A stretch of DNA of 64,000 nt from Desulfocurvus vexinensis DSM 17965. GTDB taxonomy: Bacteria; Desulfobacterota; Desulfovibrionia; Desulfovibrionales; Desulfovibrionaceae. The stretch is taken from the NCBI RefSeq assembly GCF_000519125.1, contig NZ_JAEX01000005.1, forward strand, positions 126,501 through 190,500, given 5' to 3'. Both the position numbers and the translations under genes were made by a program. Of the stretch, positions 1 through 7,603 are shown in pieces (the stretch's first letter is position 1; every line of letters begins with the position of its first letter). The notes below the pieces were generated by a model. The model made no database searches, was not told where the DNA came from, and saw nothing but the letters and a program-made list of their open reading frames with translations.

Positions 1-1
1 G

Positions 2-118
2 CGCATGAAGTGCGGCATCGGCCTGTGCGGGCGCTGCAACATCGGCCCGCGCTATGTCTGCGTGGACGGCCCGGTGTTCACCATGGCCGAGCTGGGCGAG
101 CTGCCCGCCGAGTTGTAG
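2..118 (+). CDS. C-terminus of an FAD/NAD(P)-binding electron-transfer flavoprotein (5' end outside window)
   Basis: Only the last 38 codons are present; the gene enters from the left edge. The peptide has the four-cysteine pattern [12 protein letters not shown] followed by YVCVDGPVF, ending in a TAG stop. In this family (hydrogenase/sulfhydrogenase gamma subunits, FlxA-type proteins and dihydroorotate dehydrogenase electron-transfer subunits) this C-terminal segment binds a 2Fe-2S cluster and passes electrons between NAD(P)H/FAD and a partner enzyme. In sulfate reducers such a protein commonly sits beside heterodisulfide reductase or hydrogenase genes, which here would lie to the left of the window. 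Subfamily cannot be decided from this fragment. Confidence 0.65.
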   Translation, partial: RMKCGIGLCGRCNIGPRYVCVDGPVFTMAELGELPAEL

Positions 119-301
119 CCGGGGCGCGTTGCGTCCACTTCCGCTGGGCAAATTGTCCAGCCCGGGCTGACATGGCGCGGGTCCGGCGCCCCGCCCGGGC
201 GGGAGCCGTCCGGCCCCGGGGCGCGGGGTGCGACGGGAAACTTCATGGTTTCCGGCAGGCTGGCGTTGCCCGGCTTCGGGGCGGTGGCGGGCCTGCGGCC
301 C

Positions 302-317
302 TGGCACGGTTCCTGCT
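302..317 (+). promoter_or_regulatory. sigma-54-like (-24/-12) promoter
   Basis: TGGCACGGTTCCTGCT matches the sigma-54 consensus TGGCACG-N4-TTGCW at every defined position except one (C for the first T of the -12 box), with the correct GG-to-GC spacing. It points toward the glutamine-type transporter operon, a typical sigma-54 target. Distance to the first start codon is about 370 nt. No activator site was identified. Confidence 0.4.
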
Positions 318-476
318 TCATTCCCCCTGTCGGAAGCGCGCCATCCACCTTTTCTGGACGCGCCCTCTCCTGCGGCGGGATGCCTCGGCACCATGTTGTC
401 ACGCTCCTGGTCTTCGCCCGCCGAACCGTGTCTTCCGGCTTTGCCTTCAGGTCCTTCCTCCTCCCCCAAGGACACC

Positions 477-503
477 GAGCGGCCCGCCCCTGGCGGGCCG
501 CTC
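477..503 (+). other. perfect 12-bp hairpin in the leader
   Basis: GAGCGGCCCGCC (477-488) and GGCGGGCCGCTC (492-503) are perfect inverted repeats with a 3-nt loop. There is no T-tract on either side, so this is not a standard intrinsic terminator. It could be a regulatory or stabilising leader structure. Confidence 0.45.
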
Positions 504-558
504 CCGTTGCGGGCTCCGCCAGGGGCAAGAAGTATCCAACTACGCAGAATGGAAGGTG

Positions 559-595
559 AATCCTGCCCTGGTTTTCCTTGCCGCAGGGCAGGATT
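559..595 (+). other. 12-bp inverted repeat with 13-nt loop in the leader
   Basis: AATCCTGCCCTG (559-570) pairs perfectly with CAGGGCAGGATT (584-595). Such an element could be an mRNA hairpin or, as DNA, a two-site operator. A short G/C-rich hairpin (634-650, GGGGCG/CGCCCC) followed by TTTCTT lies between it and the start codon. Confidence 0.4.
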
Positions 596-685
596 TGGGG
601 CATAGAGAAACATCCCTGCGGGAACCCCGCGCGGGGGCGCCGGGCGCCCCTGGCGTTTCTTCACCGTCTTTCGAGGAGGTTTTTC

Positions 686-1438
686 ATGACCGTCGCCAAA
701 CGCTTCATGACCCTGGCCTGTGCCCTGACCCTGGCCCTGACCTGCTCCGTGGCCTCGGCCAAGGTGCTCACCGTGGCCACCGACACCAACTTCCCGCCCT
801 TCGAGTTCAAGGACCCCGACACCGGCAAGCACACCGGCTTCGACGTGGAACTGTGGGACGCCATCGCCAAGAAGCTCGGCCTGGAGTACAACCTCCAGCC
901 CATGGACTTCAACGGCATCATCCCCGGCCTGCAGTCCGGCCAGATCGACGTGGGCATCGCGGGCATGACCATCAAGCCCGAGCGCGCCGAGGTGGTGGAC
1001 TTCTCCGACGGCTACTACAACGCGGGCCTGCTGGTGCTGGTCAAGGCCGCCGACGAGTCCGTCAAGGGCATCGAGGACCTCAAGGGCAAGGTCGTGTCCA
1101 CCAAGCTGGGCACCACCTCCGAGGACTTCGTGAAGGCCAACGCGGGCGCCAAGGACGTGAAGCTGTTCCCCAACAACGACGCCATGTTCATGGAGCTGCT
1201 CTCGGGCGGCGCCGACGCCGTGGTCTTCGACTCCCCGGTCATCGCCGACTTCATGCGCAAGGCCGGCCAGGGGCAGGTCAAGGTGGTCGGCCCGCTGTAC
1301 CAGGGCCAGTCCTACGGCATCGCCTTCCCCAAGGGCAGCGAGCTGGTGGCCAAGGTCAACGAGGCCCTGGCGGCCCTGCGCGCCGAGGGCGCCTACGCCG
1401 ACCTGTACATGAAGTGGTTCGGCACCGAGCCCAAGTAG
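686..1438 (+). CDS. glnH: Glutamine-type polar amino-acid ABC transporter, periplasmic binding protein
   Basis: A 250-residue protein that captures a polar amino acid in the periplasm and delivers it to the permease encoded next. Residues 1-25 form a Sec signal peptide (basic start, hydrophobic core, SVASA cleavage site). The mature part begins KVLTVATDTNFPPFEF, the typical opening of the SBP_bac_3 family, and GIAGMTIKPERAEVVDFS is the usual ligand-site block. Length equals that of E. coli GlnH. The start at 686 is chosen because AGGAGG lies 6 nt upstream and it begins the signal peptide; longer in-frame starts would bury the signal sequence. First gene of a three-gene operon. The exact substrate (glutamine, glutamate or another polar amino acid) is not readable from sequence. 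Confidence 0.9.
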   Translation: MTVAKRFMTLACALTLALTCSVASAKVLTVATDTNFPPFEFKDPDTGKHTGFDVELWDAIAKKLGLEYNLQPMDFNGIIPGLQSGQIDVGIAGMTIKPERAEVVDFSDGYYNAGLLVLVKAADESVKGIEDLKGKVVSTKLGTTSEDFVKANAGAKDVKLFPNNDAMFMELLSGGADAVVFDSPVIADFMRKAGQGQVKVVGPLYQGQSYGIAFPKGSELVAKVNEALAALRAEGAYADLYMKWFGTEPK

Positions 1439-1466
1439 GCCCGGCGGCACGTTTTGCGGTTTGACG

Positions 1467-1493
1467 ACGGGGGCGGCCGCGTGCCGCCCCCGT
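1467..1493 (+). terminator. Intercistronic hairpin after the binding-protein gene
   Basis: ACGGGGGCGGC and GCCGCCCCCGT form an 11-bp stem with a 5-nt loop, followed by GTTT. Located between the binding-protein and permease genes, such a hairpin would partly stop transcription or protect the 3' end of the first cistron. Binding protein is usually made in excess over the membrane parts, which fits. Confidence 0.6.
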
Positions 1494-1512
1494 GTTTCCA
1501 AGGACGGGGCAA

Positions 1513-2184
1513 ATGGCTTTCAATTTCGATCCGGGCGTCATGCTCGACACCGTGCCCATGCTCATGCGCGGGCTGAAATGGACGGCGCTGATCACCGTGG
1601 GCGGGCTGCTGTTCGGTTTCATCCTCGGGACCGGGGCGGGGCTGATGAAGCTCTCGCGCAACTGGGCCGCGCGCAAGATCGCCGGGGTCTACGTGGAGAC
1701 CATCCGCGGCACGCCCATGCTGGTGCAGGCCATGTTCCTGTATTTCGGCGTGCCCATGGCCCTGGGGGTGCGCATTCCTCCGCTGGTGGCGGGCACCATC
1801 GTCATCGCCATCAACTCCGGGGCCTACATCGCCGAGATCGTGCGCGGCGCCGTGCAGTCCATCAACATCGGCCAGTTCGAGGCCGGGCGCTCCATCGGCC
1901 TGACGCGCGTGCAGACCATGCGCTACGTCATCTGGCCCCAGGCCTTCCGGCGCATGATCCCGCCCCTGGGCAACCAGTTCATCATCAGCCTGAAGGACAC
2001 CTCGCTTTTGGCCGTCATCGGCGTGGGCGAGCTGCTGCGCACCGGGCAGGAGATCGTGGCCGTGAACTTCCGGGCCTTCGAGGTCTACCTCACCGTGGGC
2101 CTGGTCTACCTGTGCATGACCATGACCATCGCCCACCTGCTGCGCCGGCTGGAAAAGCGCCTGGCCGCGCGGGTGGCGCGCTAG
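1513..2184 (+). CDS. glnP: Polar amino-acid ABC transporter, permease subunit
   Basis: A 223-residue inner-membrane permease of the HisM/GlnP type that forms the translocation path. Hydrophobic segments begin with WTALITVGGLLFGFILGTGAG and continue through MVPMALGVRI-type loops to a final helix (VGLVYLCMTMTIAHLL). The cytoplasmic EAA loop that docks the ATPase is visible as PPLGNQFIISLKDTSL. The start at ATG 1513 (MAFNFDPG) is preferred to the upstream GTG at 1492 because the latter lies inside the intercistronic hairpin; GGACGGGG precedes 1513. It sits between the binding protein and ATPase genes. Confidence 0.9.
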   Translation: MAFNFDPGVMLDTVPMLMRGLKWTALITVGGLLFGFILGTGAGLMKLSRNWAARKIAGVYVETIRGTPMLVQAMFLYFGVPMALGVRIPPLVAGTIVIAINSGAYIAEIVRGAVQSINIGQFEAGRSIGLTRVQTMRYVIWPQAFRRMIPPLGNQFIISLKDTSLLAVIGVGELLRTGQEIVAVNFRAFEVYLTVGLVYLCMTMTIAHLLRRLEKRLAARVAR

Positions 2185-2193
2185 GAGGGGCCC

Positions 2194-2925
<732 letters not shown>

Positions 2926-2977
2926 GGGCGCGCCGGGACTGCCCGGCCCACCCCAGGCCCGAGCGCCCGGACTACGA

Positions 2978-3014
2978 GGCCCCCGCACGGAGCACTTCCG
3001 CGCGGGGGCCTTGT
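2978..3014 (+). terminator. Intrinsic terminator of the glnHPQ-type operon
   Basis: GGCCCCCGC (2978-2986) pairs with GCGGGGGCC (3002-3010) and is followed by TTGTT. It lies 50 nt after the ATPase stop and separates this operon from the converging minus-strand toxin-like gene. Confidence 0.65.
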
Positions 3015-3052
3015 TGCTGGCGAAAGGAGGAGGGTGGGGGCCGAAAGAGCGC

Positions 3053-3754
3053 TTAGACCCGTGCCCCGGCCAGGCGTTCCAGGCGCCGGAGCAGCAGGGG
3101 CAGGCGCTGCTGGCTGGCCGCATCCCCGGGCAGGTGGCCGGACAGGGCGTCCAGGAAATCCTCGTTACGCAGCAGGGTGGCGAACTGTTCCGCGAGATAG
3201 GCCCGGACATTCCCTGCCGCTGCGGCGACCTCCGCGACGAGTTCCAGACGGCCGTCCAGCACGGCGACGATGTCTTCCATGTCGTGGCTGGCCATGAAAT
3301 CCCCGCGCCCACGCCCGTGGAAGGCTTCCAGCTTCATGGCCAGGAAATGGGCTGGCGTTGCGGCCCGCAGCCGGACGCCGTCGATTTCCAGTGTCTGGGC
3401 GCTACGGGCCGTGTCCGCGCTCCAGCGGTTGGCGAAGCCCAGGATATGCGGGTCCGTAGGCATGACATCGAGGACGATGCGGCCATGGTGGAAGCGGCAC
3501 AGGACGGTTTCGCCCAGGGCTTCCCGGAAGCCTTTTGCGCGAAGTCGTTCCTGGAGCCGGTAGTAGTCGCCCCGGGTGCCGATTTCCACGATGACGTCGA
3601 TGTCGAGGGTCGGGCGGACCTCGGGAATCGCCGGGTCGTTGATGAGCAACCCCGCTGCGGCGCCCCCCACGAAGACCACCTCGTCGGCCAGTTCGCCCAG
3701 CAGGGCCGCGACCTCAAGCACGCGCTCGACGCACTGGTATCTATGGCGCCGCAC
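3053..3754 (-). CDS. AbiEii/MNT-like nucleotidyltransferase (putative toxin of an AbiE-type pair)
   Basis: A 233-residue protein of the nucleotidyltransferase fold. The signature is visible: FVGGAAAGLL (GG at residues 30-31), TLDIDVIVEI with the metal-binding aspartates D51 and D53, and the third acidic position D96 in VLDVMP. Homologues act as AbiEii-type toxins or tRNA/protein nucleotidyltransferases, transferring NMP to a target; which target is unknown here. The proposed start is GTG at 3754, which overlaps the upstream gene by 14 nt, implying translational coupling. Codons further upstream encode unrelated, Cys/Trp-rich sequence. It ends at TAA 3053, facing the glnQ terminator. Whether it is a true toxin is inference. 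Confidence 0.7.
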   Translation of the reverse strand: MRRHRYQCVERVLEVAALLGELADEVVFVGGAAAGLLINDPAIPEVRPTLDIDVIVEIGTRGDYYRLQERLRAKGFREALGETVLCRFHHGRIVLDVMPTDPHILGFANRWSADTARSAQTLEIDGVRLRAATPAHFLAMKLEAFHGRGRGDFMASHDMEDIVAVLDGRLELVAEVAAAAGNVRAYLAEQFATLLRNEDFLDALSGHLPGDAASQQRLPLLLRRLERLAGARV

Positions 3755-4265
3755 GGTCCAGCACCTCCCGCAGCAGTGTCGCGGCCAAGTCGCGCTCGCG
3801 GGCGCGCCCGATGCGGATGGCGTCGAGCAGCCCCAGGGCCGCGTACAGCGTCTCGTCGCGCCCGGCGACACTCGGCACGGACCTGTGCAGCGGCGAGAGG
3901 GCGACGCCCCGGGCCGCTCCCTGCGGGTGCGGCCAGACGTGGATATCCGCAGCGTCGTCCCCGTGCGCGAACCTGTCGCGGAGCAGGGGCGAGGCCAGTG
4001 CCGTGGGCACCCCCCGCGTCACCGGGCCGAGGTCCGCAGGGTAGGCGTACTTCACGCCGTGGACGAGGAATTCCTCCAATGCCTTGCGCCTGGGGCGCCT
4101 GAGCTGGCCGTCGAAAAGCCGGGCCTGGGTCGCCCGCCGGACCGCGCTGTGGACCATGGAGGGGCTCAGGCCGAGCTCATGCGCGACCCGGTCATAGGTC
4201 CACGTTTGCGGGGCCGCCAGGGCCAGCTTGAGCATGACGAGAACGTCCTGGGGCAGCAGGTTCAT
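3741..4265 (-). CDS. Winged-helix DNA-binding protein, putative antitoxin/regulator of the nucleotidyltransferase
   Basis: A 174-residue protein whose first ~60 residues look like a helix-turn-helix: TYDRVAHELGLSPSMVHSAV is the recognisable core. The rest (VKYAYPADLGPVTRGVPTA, then an Arg/Leu-rich helical C-terminus) has no catalytic motif I recognise. It is the first gene of the pair and overlaps the nucleotidyltransferase by 14 nt, the arrangement of AbiEi/AbiEii and MNT-type antitoxin-toxin operons. A tandem TCTAGA palindrome sits 13 nt upstream of its start codon and could be its own operator. Not homologous at sight to classical AbiEi, so the antitoxin role rests on context. Confidence 0.65.
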   Translation of the reverse strand: MNLLPQDVLVMLKLALAAPQTWTYDRVAHELGLSPSMVHSAVRRATQARLFDGQLRRPRRKALEEFLVHGVKYAYPADLGPVTRGVPTALASPLLRDRFAHGDDAADIHVWPHPQGAARGVALSPLHRSVPSVAGRDETLYAALGLLDAIRIGRARERDLAATLLREVLDRAAP

Positions 4266-4277
4266 GGCTGTTCTGTA

Positions 4278-4292
4278 TTCTAGATTCTAGAA
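4278..4292 (-). promoter_or_regulatory. Tandem palindrome, candidate operator of the toxin-antitoxin-like pair
   Basis: TTCTAGATTCTAGAA contains two TCTAGA palindromes in tandem immediately upstream (minus strand) of the winged-helix gene. The sequence to its right (4360-4400) is noticeably A+T-rich for this window and probably holds the promoter. Autoregulation by the HTH protein is inferred. Confidence 0.4.
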
Positions 4293-4490
4293 CGTAGCAA
4301 GAAACTTTTGCGTGCCGGGGGCGGATGGTCTTGTCACGGCAGTCGGGAATACCAGGCGTCACCTTTGCTGGTTATTATTTGGCTGTTTTATTTGTGAATC
4401 TCAAGTGAACGGGGACTCGCATAGAAAGTGTCAGGGCCGTCCTTAGGGGAAATATTTCGGGCTGTCCCAACTTTCATCCCCCGCGCTCCC

Positions 4491-5147
4491 TCACGGCAGG
4501 GCGCCCTCGCGGCGCAGCAGGGCGGCGACGGCGCGGGCCAGTTGGTCGTAGCCGCGGGCGTTGGGGTGGAGCATGTCGGACTTCAGGGCCCCGTTGGCCA
4601 GGATGGCGGCCAGGGTCTCGTTGTCCAGGGGAGCGCCGGTGTCGGCGGCCACGTCGGCGTACAGCCGGGCGGAGGAGAGCAGGATGTTGGGGTTGGGCAC
4701 GCCCAGCAGCACCACGTCGGCCCCGGCCTCGCGGCACAGGGCGACCATGGCCCGCAGCTCGTCGCCCAGGACCTCGCGCGAGGAGCCGTGCAGCAGGTCG
4801 TTGCCGCCGTGGCACAGGATCACCAGCGCCGGGGCGTGGGCCTTGAGCAGGTGCGGCAGCCGGGCCAGGCCCTGGCGGGCGCGTTCGCCGGGCACCCCCG
4901 CGTTGACCACCCGCAGGCCCGTCAGCTCGGCCAGGCGCTCGGGGTAGCCCTGGCCGGGGGCGCCGGTGCCGTAGGTCAGGCTGTCGCCCAGGGCCAGGAT
5001 CACGGCGCCGGGTGCCAGGGGCCGCAGGGCCGGGGCGGGCCCGGAGCAGGCCCACAACGCGCAGCAAAACGCCACGAGCGCCGCCAGGGCCCTGGCGGGC
5101 CCTGGCGGGTGCGTCGCGTTGCCCGGGGCGGGGAGGGGGGTGCGCAT
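4491..5147 (-). CDS. SGNH/GDSL-family esterase (TesA/arylesterase-like), probable lipoprotein
   Basis: A 218-residue secreted hydrolase. Residues 15-34 are hydrophobic and end in LWAC, a slightly unusual lipobox with Cys34 as the possible lipid anchor. The SGNH blocks follow in order: GDSLTYGTG (catalytic Ser56), the Gly in VVNAGVPGE, HGGNDLLHG (Asn) and SDMLHPNARGY (Asp and His dyad). Family members hydrolyse thioesters, lysophospholipids or aryl esters in the periplasm; substrate here is unknown. Start ATG 5147 is chosen because the signal sequence follows it; the Shine-Dalgarno is weak. It is downstream of the SmpA-like lipoprotein gene on the same strand, 155 nt away. Confidence 0.85.
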   Translation of the reverse strand: MRTPLPAPGNATHPPGPARALAALVAFCCALWACSGPAPALRPLAPGAVILALGDSLTYGTGAPGQGYPERLAELTGLRVVNAGVPGERARQGLARLPHLLKAHAPALVILCHGGNDLLHGSSREVLGDELRAMVALCREAGADVVLLGVPNPNILLSSARLYADVAADTGAPLDNETLAAILANGALKSDMLHPNARGYDQLARAVAALLRREGALP

Positions 5148-5302
5148 GGGTGGAAACCCTCGGGCGGGCCGTGGGCATGGCAGCCGGGCCGGGCCGGGCG
5201 CCCGGCGGGCCGAAAGGCCGGGAGCCGCCCGCCGGGGCCCCCGGGATGCGCGCGGCCCGCGCACTGCGCGTCGCGCGCCGCGCGCCACGGGCGCTGTGCG
5301 CG

Positions 5303-5650
5303 CTAGTAGACGAGCCTCTCGTAGCGGCCGCTGGCCACCAGCACGCCGTCGCGGAAGACCAGCGGGGTGCAGTCCTGACGGGTCACGGTGTAGTAGCTCA
5401 CCGACCCGGCAAAGGCCTTGCCGCCCATCTCGTTGGTGAAGTACCACCAGGTCTGCCGGTTCATGTCGCCAGCCTGGAAGAGGTCCTTGAACGCGGGCTG
5501 GCCCATGACCTCGACCACCTGGGCCTCGGTCATGCCCAGGGAAATCTGCTGCATGTGCAGGCGGTTGGTTTTGGAGGACATGGGGCCCGTGCAGGCCGCA
5601 AGGCCGAAGGCCAGGATCACAGCCGCAGCGACCAAGAGGTGCTTCTTCAT
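5303..5650 (-). CDS. SmpA/OmlA-like outer-membrane lipoprotein
   Basis: A 115-residue lipoprotein. The signal peptide MKKHLLVAAAVILAFGLAAC ends in a clear lipobox (LAAC, Cys20). The mature part contains ISLGMTEAQVVEVMGQPA, the opening of the SmpA/BamE-type two-helix fold, followed by an aromatic TWWYF strand. Such small lipoproteins support outer-membrane assembly or bind envelope proteins. The start at 5650 has AGGAG 7 nt upstream. A good sigma-70-like promoter lies 100 nt upstream. Specific role unknown; not necessarily the true BamE. Confidence 0.8.
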   Translation of the reverse strand: MKKHLLVAAAVILAFGLAACTGPMSSKTNRLHMQQISLGMTEAQVVEVMGQPAFKDLFQAGDMNRQTWWYFTNEMGGKAFAGSVSYYTVTRQDCTPLVFRDGVLVASGRYERLVY

Positions 5651-5751
5651 GGAACACTCCTGCGAGATAAGGATGATGGGTGCATTCCCGTGCTGGCCCC
5701 CCCAGGCGCGAATGCTGGATGCATCATGCCCTGAACCCGGGCCTTCCATCC

Positions 5752-5780
5752 ATAATGAACCATGTACGCCCGCGCAACAA
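5752..5780 (-). promoter_or_regulatory. Sigma-70-like promoter of the lipoprotein gene
   Basis: On the minus strand, TTGTTG (plus 5775-5780), a 17-nt spacer and CATTAT (plus 5752-5757). It gives a leader of roughly 95 nt before the start at 5650. Confidence 0.45.
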
Positions 5781-5925
5781 AAAATTCAAGAGTCTTGTGG
5801 CTCTTGGCCTGCCCCGTGCGCCTCTGCGGGCTGACGCCCGAATCATGCGATGATGCATTGCGTTTTGCGCGCCGCCATGGCATGATCCGGTCATCGGACA
5901 AACTCCAGGGACAAGAGAGAAGACC

Positions 5926-6183
5926 ATGCCAGCCATCTCCATGCAGGCACCCAGCGTGAACTCCGAGTCGGTGGTCACCAACAGCGGCCCCCGGCTGACC
6001 AAGGCCGCGCTTCAGGACAAGGCCCAGAACGGGATGCAGTTCACCGTGGCCGACGCCACCGCCGCGTCCTACATGTGGTCCACCCAGGTGGGCGGGCAGT
6101 ACCCGACCATCCTCGACCTGCCCCGGCGCAGCATGATCGCCTCTGAGCATCTGCTGGGCCTGGTGCGCAGCCTCCAGGTCTAG
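5926..6183 (+). CDS. Small conserved-looking protein of unknown function
   Basis: An 85-residue soluble protein. I do not recognise the family. It has no signal peptide, membrane segment or cysteine motif; composition is Ser/Thr/Ala-rich, with QFTVADATAASYMW in the middle and a hydrophobic C-terminal helix (SEHLLGLVRSLQV). GAGAGAAG-like purine-rich sequence precedes ATG 5926; an alternative ATG at 5941 is possible. It lies 36 nt upstream of the M29 aminopeptidase gene and is probably co-transcribed. Codon use is like that of neighbours. Confidence 0.6.
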   Translation: MPAISMQAPSVNSESVVTNSGPRLTKAALQDKAQNGMQFTVADATAASYMWSTQVGGQYPTILDLPRRSMIASEHLLGLVRSLQV

Positions 6184-6219
6184 TCCGCCCCGCATCCCCC
6201 CACGCCCCGACGGAGCCCC

Positions 6220-7419
6220 ATGTTCTCCCCCCTCGTGCTCGAACGCTACGCCGACGTGCTGGTCTGGGCGCTGGACGCCTCGCGCCCCGCCCCCCTGCGC
6301 CGGGGCGACATCGCCCTGGTGCGCTTCGACATCGCCGCGCTGGATCTGGCCCGCGCCGTGGCCGCGCGGCTGGTGGACCGGGGCCTGCACACCCTGCACC
6401 GCCTGAACCGCACCCCGGGCATGGAGCTGGATTTCTTCGAAGCCGCCGACGACGCCCAGCTGGGCTTCGTGGCCCCGGGCAGCGCCGAGCTGCACGCGGC
6501 CCTGGGCGCCTCGGTGCACCTGCTGGCGCCCGACGCGCTGACCCATCTGGCGGGCATCGACCCCGCGCGCATCGCCTCGGTGTCGCGGGCGAAAAAGCCC
6601 CTGCGCGACATCCTGGAGCGGCGCGAGCAGCAGGGCGTCTTTTCCTGGACGCTGTGCCTGTGGCCCACCGCCGAGCTGGCCGCCAGGGCGGGCCTGAGCC
6701 TTGAGGACTACGCCGCCCAGATCGTCCGGGCCTGCCACCTGGACGACCCCGACCCCGTGGCCCGCTGGCAGGAGGCCCTGGAGCGCATGCGCGAGCTGCG
6801 CGCCTGGCTGGACGGCCTGGAGGCCACGCAGCTGCACGTGGAGTCCGCCGGGGTCGATCTCGTGGTCACGCCCGGGCAGTCCCGGCGCTGGTTGGGCCTG
6901 ACGGGCCACAACATCCCCAGCTTCGAGCTGTATCTTTCGCCCGACTGGCGCGGCACGCGCGGGGTCTACTACGCCGACCAGCCCACGTTTCGCAGCGGCA
7001 ACCTCGTGCGCGGCGCGCGGTTGTGGTTCGAGGGCGGGCGGGTGGTGCGCGCCCAGGCCGAGGAAGGCGAGCGCTTTTTGCGCGACCAGATCGCCATGGA
7101 CGACGGCTCGGACAAGCTCGGCGAATTCTCGCTGACGGACCGGCGCTTCTCGGCCATCGACCGCTTCATGGCCATGACCCTGTTCGACGAGAACTACGGC
7201 GGCGCCAACGGCAACTGCCACGTGGCCCTGGGCGCCTCGTATCCTTCCACCTACGCGGGCGACCAGGACGATCTGACCCCGGAGCGCCGCCGCGACCTGG
7301 GCTTCAACACCTCGGCCCTGCACTGGGACCTGGTGAACACCGGGCCCAAGACCGTCACCGCCCACCTGAGCGGCGGGCGGCGGCGCGTGATCTACGAAAA
7401 CGGCGAGTTCACCTGCTAG
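6220..7419 (+). CDS. Aminopeptidase of family M29 (AmpS/PepS type)
   Basis: A 399-residue cytosolic metallo-aminopeptidase that removes N-terminal residues from peptides. The C-terminal half carries the M29 metal-binding pattern: LGEFSLTD (Glu ligand), NCHVALGASYPSTY (His and Tyr positions) and ALHWDLV (His and Asp ligands) near the end. Length agrees with the family (about 400-410). The start ATG 6220 has ACGGAG upstream. It ends with a short hydrophilic tail (VIYENGEFTC), where the family usually ends too. Confidence 0.85.
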   Translation: MFSPLVLERYADVLVWALDASRPAPLRRGDIALVRFDIAALDLARAVAARLVDRGLHTLHRLNRTPGMELDFFEAADDAQLGFVAPGSAELHAALGASVHLLAPDALTHLAGIDPARIASVSRAKKPLRDILERREQQGVFSWTLCLWPTAELAARAGLSLEDYAAQIVRACHLDDPDPVARWQEALERMRELRAWLDGLEATQLHVESAGVDLVVTPGQSRRWLGLTGHNIPSFELYLSPDWRGTRGVYYADQPTFRSGNLVRGARLWFEGGRVVRAQAEEGERFLRDQIAMDDGSDKLGEFSLTDRRFSAIDRFMAMTLFDENYGGANGNCHVALGASYPSTYAGDQDDLTPERRRDLGFNTSALHWDLVNTGPKTVTAHLSGGRRRVIYENGEFTC

Positions 7420-7504
7420 GGCCGTCGCGGGCCGCTTTTCGGCGCGGTGCGGCACGGGGCTTTTTTCGCCTAGGGAGCGGGGTTCGGTTTTTCCGTGAAA
7501 GGGC

Positions 7505-7533
7505 TTGATTCGGCAAGGGTTTCCCCGTAGACT
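7505..7533 (+). promoter_or_regulatory. Sigma-70-like promoter of the chemotaxis-type operon
   Basis: TTGATT (7505-7510), a 17-nt spacer and TAGACT (7528-7533). Transcription would begin near 7540, which excludes start codons before that position for the next gene. Confidence 0.45.
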
Positions 7534-7603
7534 TCTCCACTGTCCAGCAATGGCGGCGGGCTTGCCGGTCGTCGCCGGACACATCCGGGCCTCAACCAAG
7601 GAC

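Larger units (their letters stand above)
119..685 (+). other. 567-bp gene-free region and long leader of the amino-acid transporter operon
   Basis: No convincing coding frame lies here; the open frames crossing it have no ribosome site and no recognisable product. It holds a sigma-54-like site (302-317) and three inverted repeats (477-503, 559-595 and 634-650), listed separately, and ends in a strong Shine-Dalgarno AGGAGG at 674-679. If transcription starts near 330, the glnH-type gene has an mRNA leader of about 350 nt with three potential hairpins, longer than anything else seen in this window. Confidence 0.6.

Noticed and set aside
10-1464. 484-codon frame overlapping the leader and glnH
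   Set aside because: Its translation is Arg/Gly-rich with no motif, and glnH in another frame has a signal peptide, a Shine-Dalgarno and family motifs.
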